Shown: positions 5,744 to 7,156 of the stretch, piece after piece
Numbering within the stretch: position 1 is the first letter of the stretch
Layout: every line of letters begins with the position of its first letter
Source of the DNA: JANPJV01 sp031425695
Lineage (GTDB): Bacteria; Pseudomonadota; Gammaproteobacteria; Xanthomonadales; SZUA-5
Direction: 5' to 3'
Assembly (NCBI GenBank): GCA_031425695.1
Contig: JANPJV010000034.1
Location: 1 to 7,156 of the forward strand
DNA: 7,156 nt
Notes under the pieces: generated by a model
What the model saw: the letters and a program-made list of their open reading frames with translations, nothing else
Databases searched by the model: none
Told to the model about the DNA's origin: nothing
Translations under genes and position numbers: made by a program

Positions 5744-7055
5744 AGTGTGTCTTCAATTGCGAGGCAGGAGCGATGCGACAAGCACGCCAGGCCGGATAGG
5801 CACCGGCAGCGACCGCACCGAGCAGGGCGACCACGATCAGGATGGCGAACAGCATCGGATCGATGCGCGCGATGTCGTCGAAGCGCGGCACCATCACCCG
5901 GATCAGCGCCAGCCCACCGATGGTGAGGGCCAGGCCGATCATCGCCCCCAGGAAACCGATCAGGCCGGACTCCGTCAGGTGCTGCGCAAAAATCGCGCTG
6001 CGCCTGGCGCCGAGGGCACGGCGCAGGCCAATCTCGCCGCTTTTGCGCAGGAACTTGGCGAGCAGCAGGCCGGTCGCATTGAGCAGGCAGACGATCAGGA
6101 AGGCGACGCCGATGCCGGTGAAGATGCGGCTGTCGTCCGGGACAATGCGATTCTCCGAGAGCCAGTTCATCACCGGCGACAGGCGGTTGTTGTTGGGGCG
6201 CTTGAAGCGGCCGTTCTTGCGCTGGTCGGCGACGTAGGCGTCGAGGTGATCCAGGTAGGCATCCCGCGTCGCCACGTCGGGCAGCTCGGCCCAGTACTGG
6301 GCGAAGATGCACTCGGATCCGATCAGGCCCGTGAAGCCGTCGCCGGCGGGCGCGTAGCAGCTGATCTGGCCGTTGATTTCAGCTTCCTTGGCGGTGCCCA
6401 CCGACCAGGGAAAGAACGCCTCTTCCGGATCGGCGAGGGTGTCGCTGCTGATGTCGTAGAACAGTGGCTGCACCTTCCAGGTGTCGAGCACGCCGACGAT
6501 GGAAAAATCTTCGTCGCCGAAGCGGATGCGCTCACCGACGACATCGTTGCGCTTGAATACTTTCTCCGCCAGCTCGCGCGAGATCACCGTCACCCGTTCC
6601 CCGCCCTGCTCCGCTGACTTGGACCAGCCACCACCGTGCAGGAAGGGCGCGTCGAACATCGCGAAGAAATCGCCGCTGGTCACGCGCGCCGTCGCCAGGC
6701 TTGGACGCACGCTGGTGTCGGCTGGTACGACGCTGACGGCGGTGCGCCACATGGCGGTCTGCCGCGGCGCCTTGGCGGCGTCGAGCAGGCGCTGCGCATC
6801 GCCGTGCGTCATCAGGTTCGGTGGCCGGTTCTGAGGCGAGTCGTCCCAGGGCGAATCGCCGGACCAGTTGTCGAGCTGCACCGCATACAGCACGTCGCTC
6901 TTGTGCGGGATCGGATCACCCGAGAGCTTGTAGAGCAGGGTGAAAGAGGTCATCGCGGTGGCCAGGCCGAGCGCGATCGCCAGCACCATGAGCGAGGACA
7001 GCGCCGGAGTCCTCTTGAGCGCCAGCAGCGCCAGTTTCAGGTAGTAGGTGAACAT
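5742..7055 (-). CDS. ABC transporter permease, FtsX/MacB type (first of the pair)
   Basis: Protein of 437 aa in the inner membrane. Helix 1 is at about 18-41, a long periplasmic domain covers about 42-308, and three helices follow at about 309-333, 362-385 and 400-422. The coupling segment GEIGLRRALGARRSAIF (340-356) between helices 2 and 3 identifies the FtsX/MacB fold. The periplasmic domain has MacB_PCD-like pieces (TSGDFFAMFDAPFLHGGGW at 127-145; VISRELAEKVF at 157-167; IVGVLDTW at 186-193). It also has two cysteines, C233 and C249, near a segment (about 222-300) not obviously shared with the second permease; they could form a disulfide. There is no ATPase domain. The ATG at 7055 has a modest Shine-Dalgarno, AGGAA about 9 nt upstream. 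The two permeases differ clearly in sequence and length, so this looks like an old duplication giving a heterodimeric pair. Confidence 0.93.
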   Translation of the reverse strand: MFTYYLKLALLALKRTPALSSLMVLAIALGLATAMTSFTLLYKLSGDPIPHKSDVLYAVQLDNWSGDSPWDDSPQNRPPNLMTHGDAQRLLDAAKAPRQTAMWRTAVSVVPADTSVRPSLATARVTSGDFFAMFDAPFLHGGGWSKSAEQGGERVTVISRELAEKVFKRNDVVGERIRFGDEDFSIVGVLDTWKVQPLFYDISSDTLADPEEAFFPWSVGTAKEAEINGQISCYAPAGDGFTGLIGSECIFAQYWAELPDVATRDAYLDHLDAYVADQRKNGRFKRPNNNRLSPVMNWLSENRIVPDDSRIFTGIGVAFLIVCLLNATGLLLAKFLRKSGEIGLRRALGARRSAIFAQHLTESGLIGFLGAMIGLALTIGGLALIRVMVPRFDDIARIDPMLFAILIVVALLGAVAAGAYPAWRACRIAPASQLKTH

Positions 7056-7094
7056 CGAAGAGGGTTCCTGGTTGATGGTTGCTGTTTTGGTGCT

Positions 7095-7137
7095 CCCCTC
7101 TCCAATGCTTCTGGGGAGAGGGGTTGGGGGAGAGGGG
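7095..7137. repeat. Palindromic GGGGAGAGGGG repeat upstream of the permease operon
   Basis: CCCCTCTCC (7095-7103) pairs perfectly with GGAGAGGGG (7115-7123) around an 11-base loop. A second direct copy of GGGGAGAGGGG follows (7113-7123 and 7127-7137, separated by TTG), so the left arm could pair with either copy. I recall very similar CCCCTCTCC...GGAGAGGGGTTGGGG elements as dispersed intergenic repeats in many beta- and gammaproteobacteria. Its position, 40 bp upstream of the first permease ATG, means it may lie in that mRNA's leader. No gene is visible from 7056 to the right edge, so any upstream ATPase gene is at least 101 bp away. Confidence 0.8.
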
Positions 7138-7156
7138 CTTTTCTATTGGTTTCGAC

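Overview
The window is about 65-70% GC by eye and has five genes, all on the minus strand, with compact coding and short spacers full of repeats. Protein style suggests a gammaproteobacterium of the Xanthomonadales/Lysobacterales type. The clues are an NtrC-like regulator paired with an NtrY-like kinase, MacB/FtsX-type permeases, and a secreted protein ending in an IF-x-NGFE tail. I recall such tails from that order but could not search. No rRNA, tRNA or marker gene confirms the taxon.

In the direction of transcription (right to left): a short leader with a palindromic G-rich repeat (7056-7156); two FtsX/MacB-type ABC permeases 9 bp apart (7055-5742 and 5732-4518); a 268-bp spacer with three copies of a TTATCCACAGATTA-type repeat; a sigma-54-dependent response regulator (4249-2897); its sensor histidine kinase, whose start overlaps the regulator stop (2900-1545); a 192-bp spacer with a long near-perfect hairpin; a secreted two-domain beta-rich protein (1352-111); and a 20-bp tandem repeat at the left edge (1-100).

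The likely theme is an envelope ABC transporter beside its own two-component control system. The two permeases lack an ATPase domain, so an ATP-binding subunit, and perhaps a membrane-fusion adaptor, should be encoded to the right of the window or elsewhere. The kinase has two membrane helices with almost nothing between them, so it cannot bind a periplasmic ligand in the usual way; it may read the membrane, the transporter, or a cytoplasmic signal through its PAS-like region. The regulator should activate a sigma-54 promoter, but none was found in the window. The secreted protein is separated by the hairpin and need not belong to this system.

I see no clear new defence system or mobile element. 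The points best worth following are the transporter/kinase arrangement, the C-terminal tail of the secreted protein, and three repeat families in the spacers.
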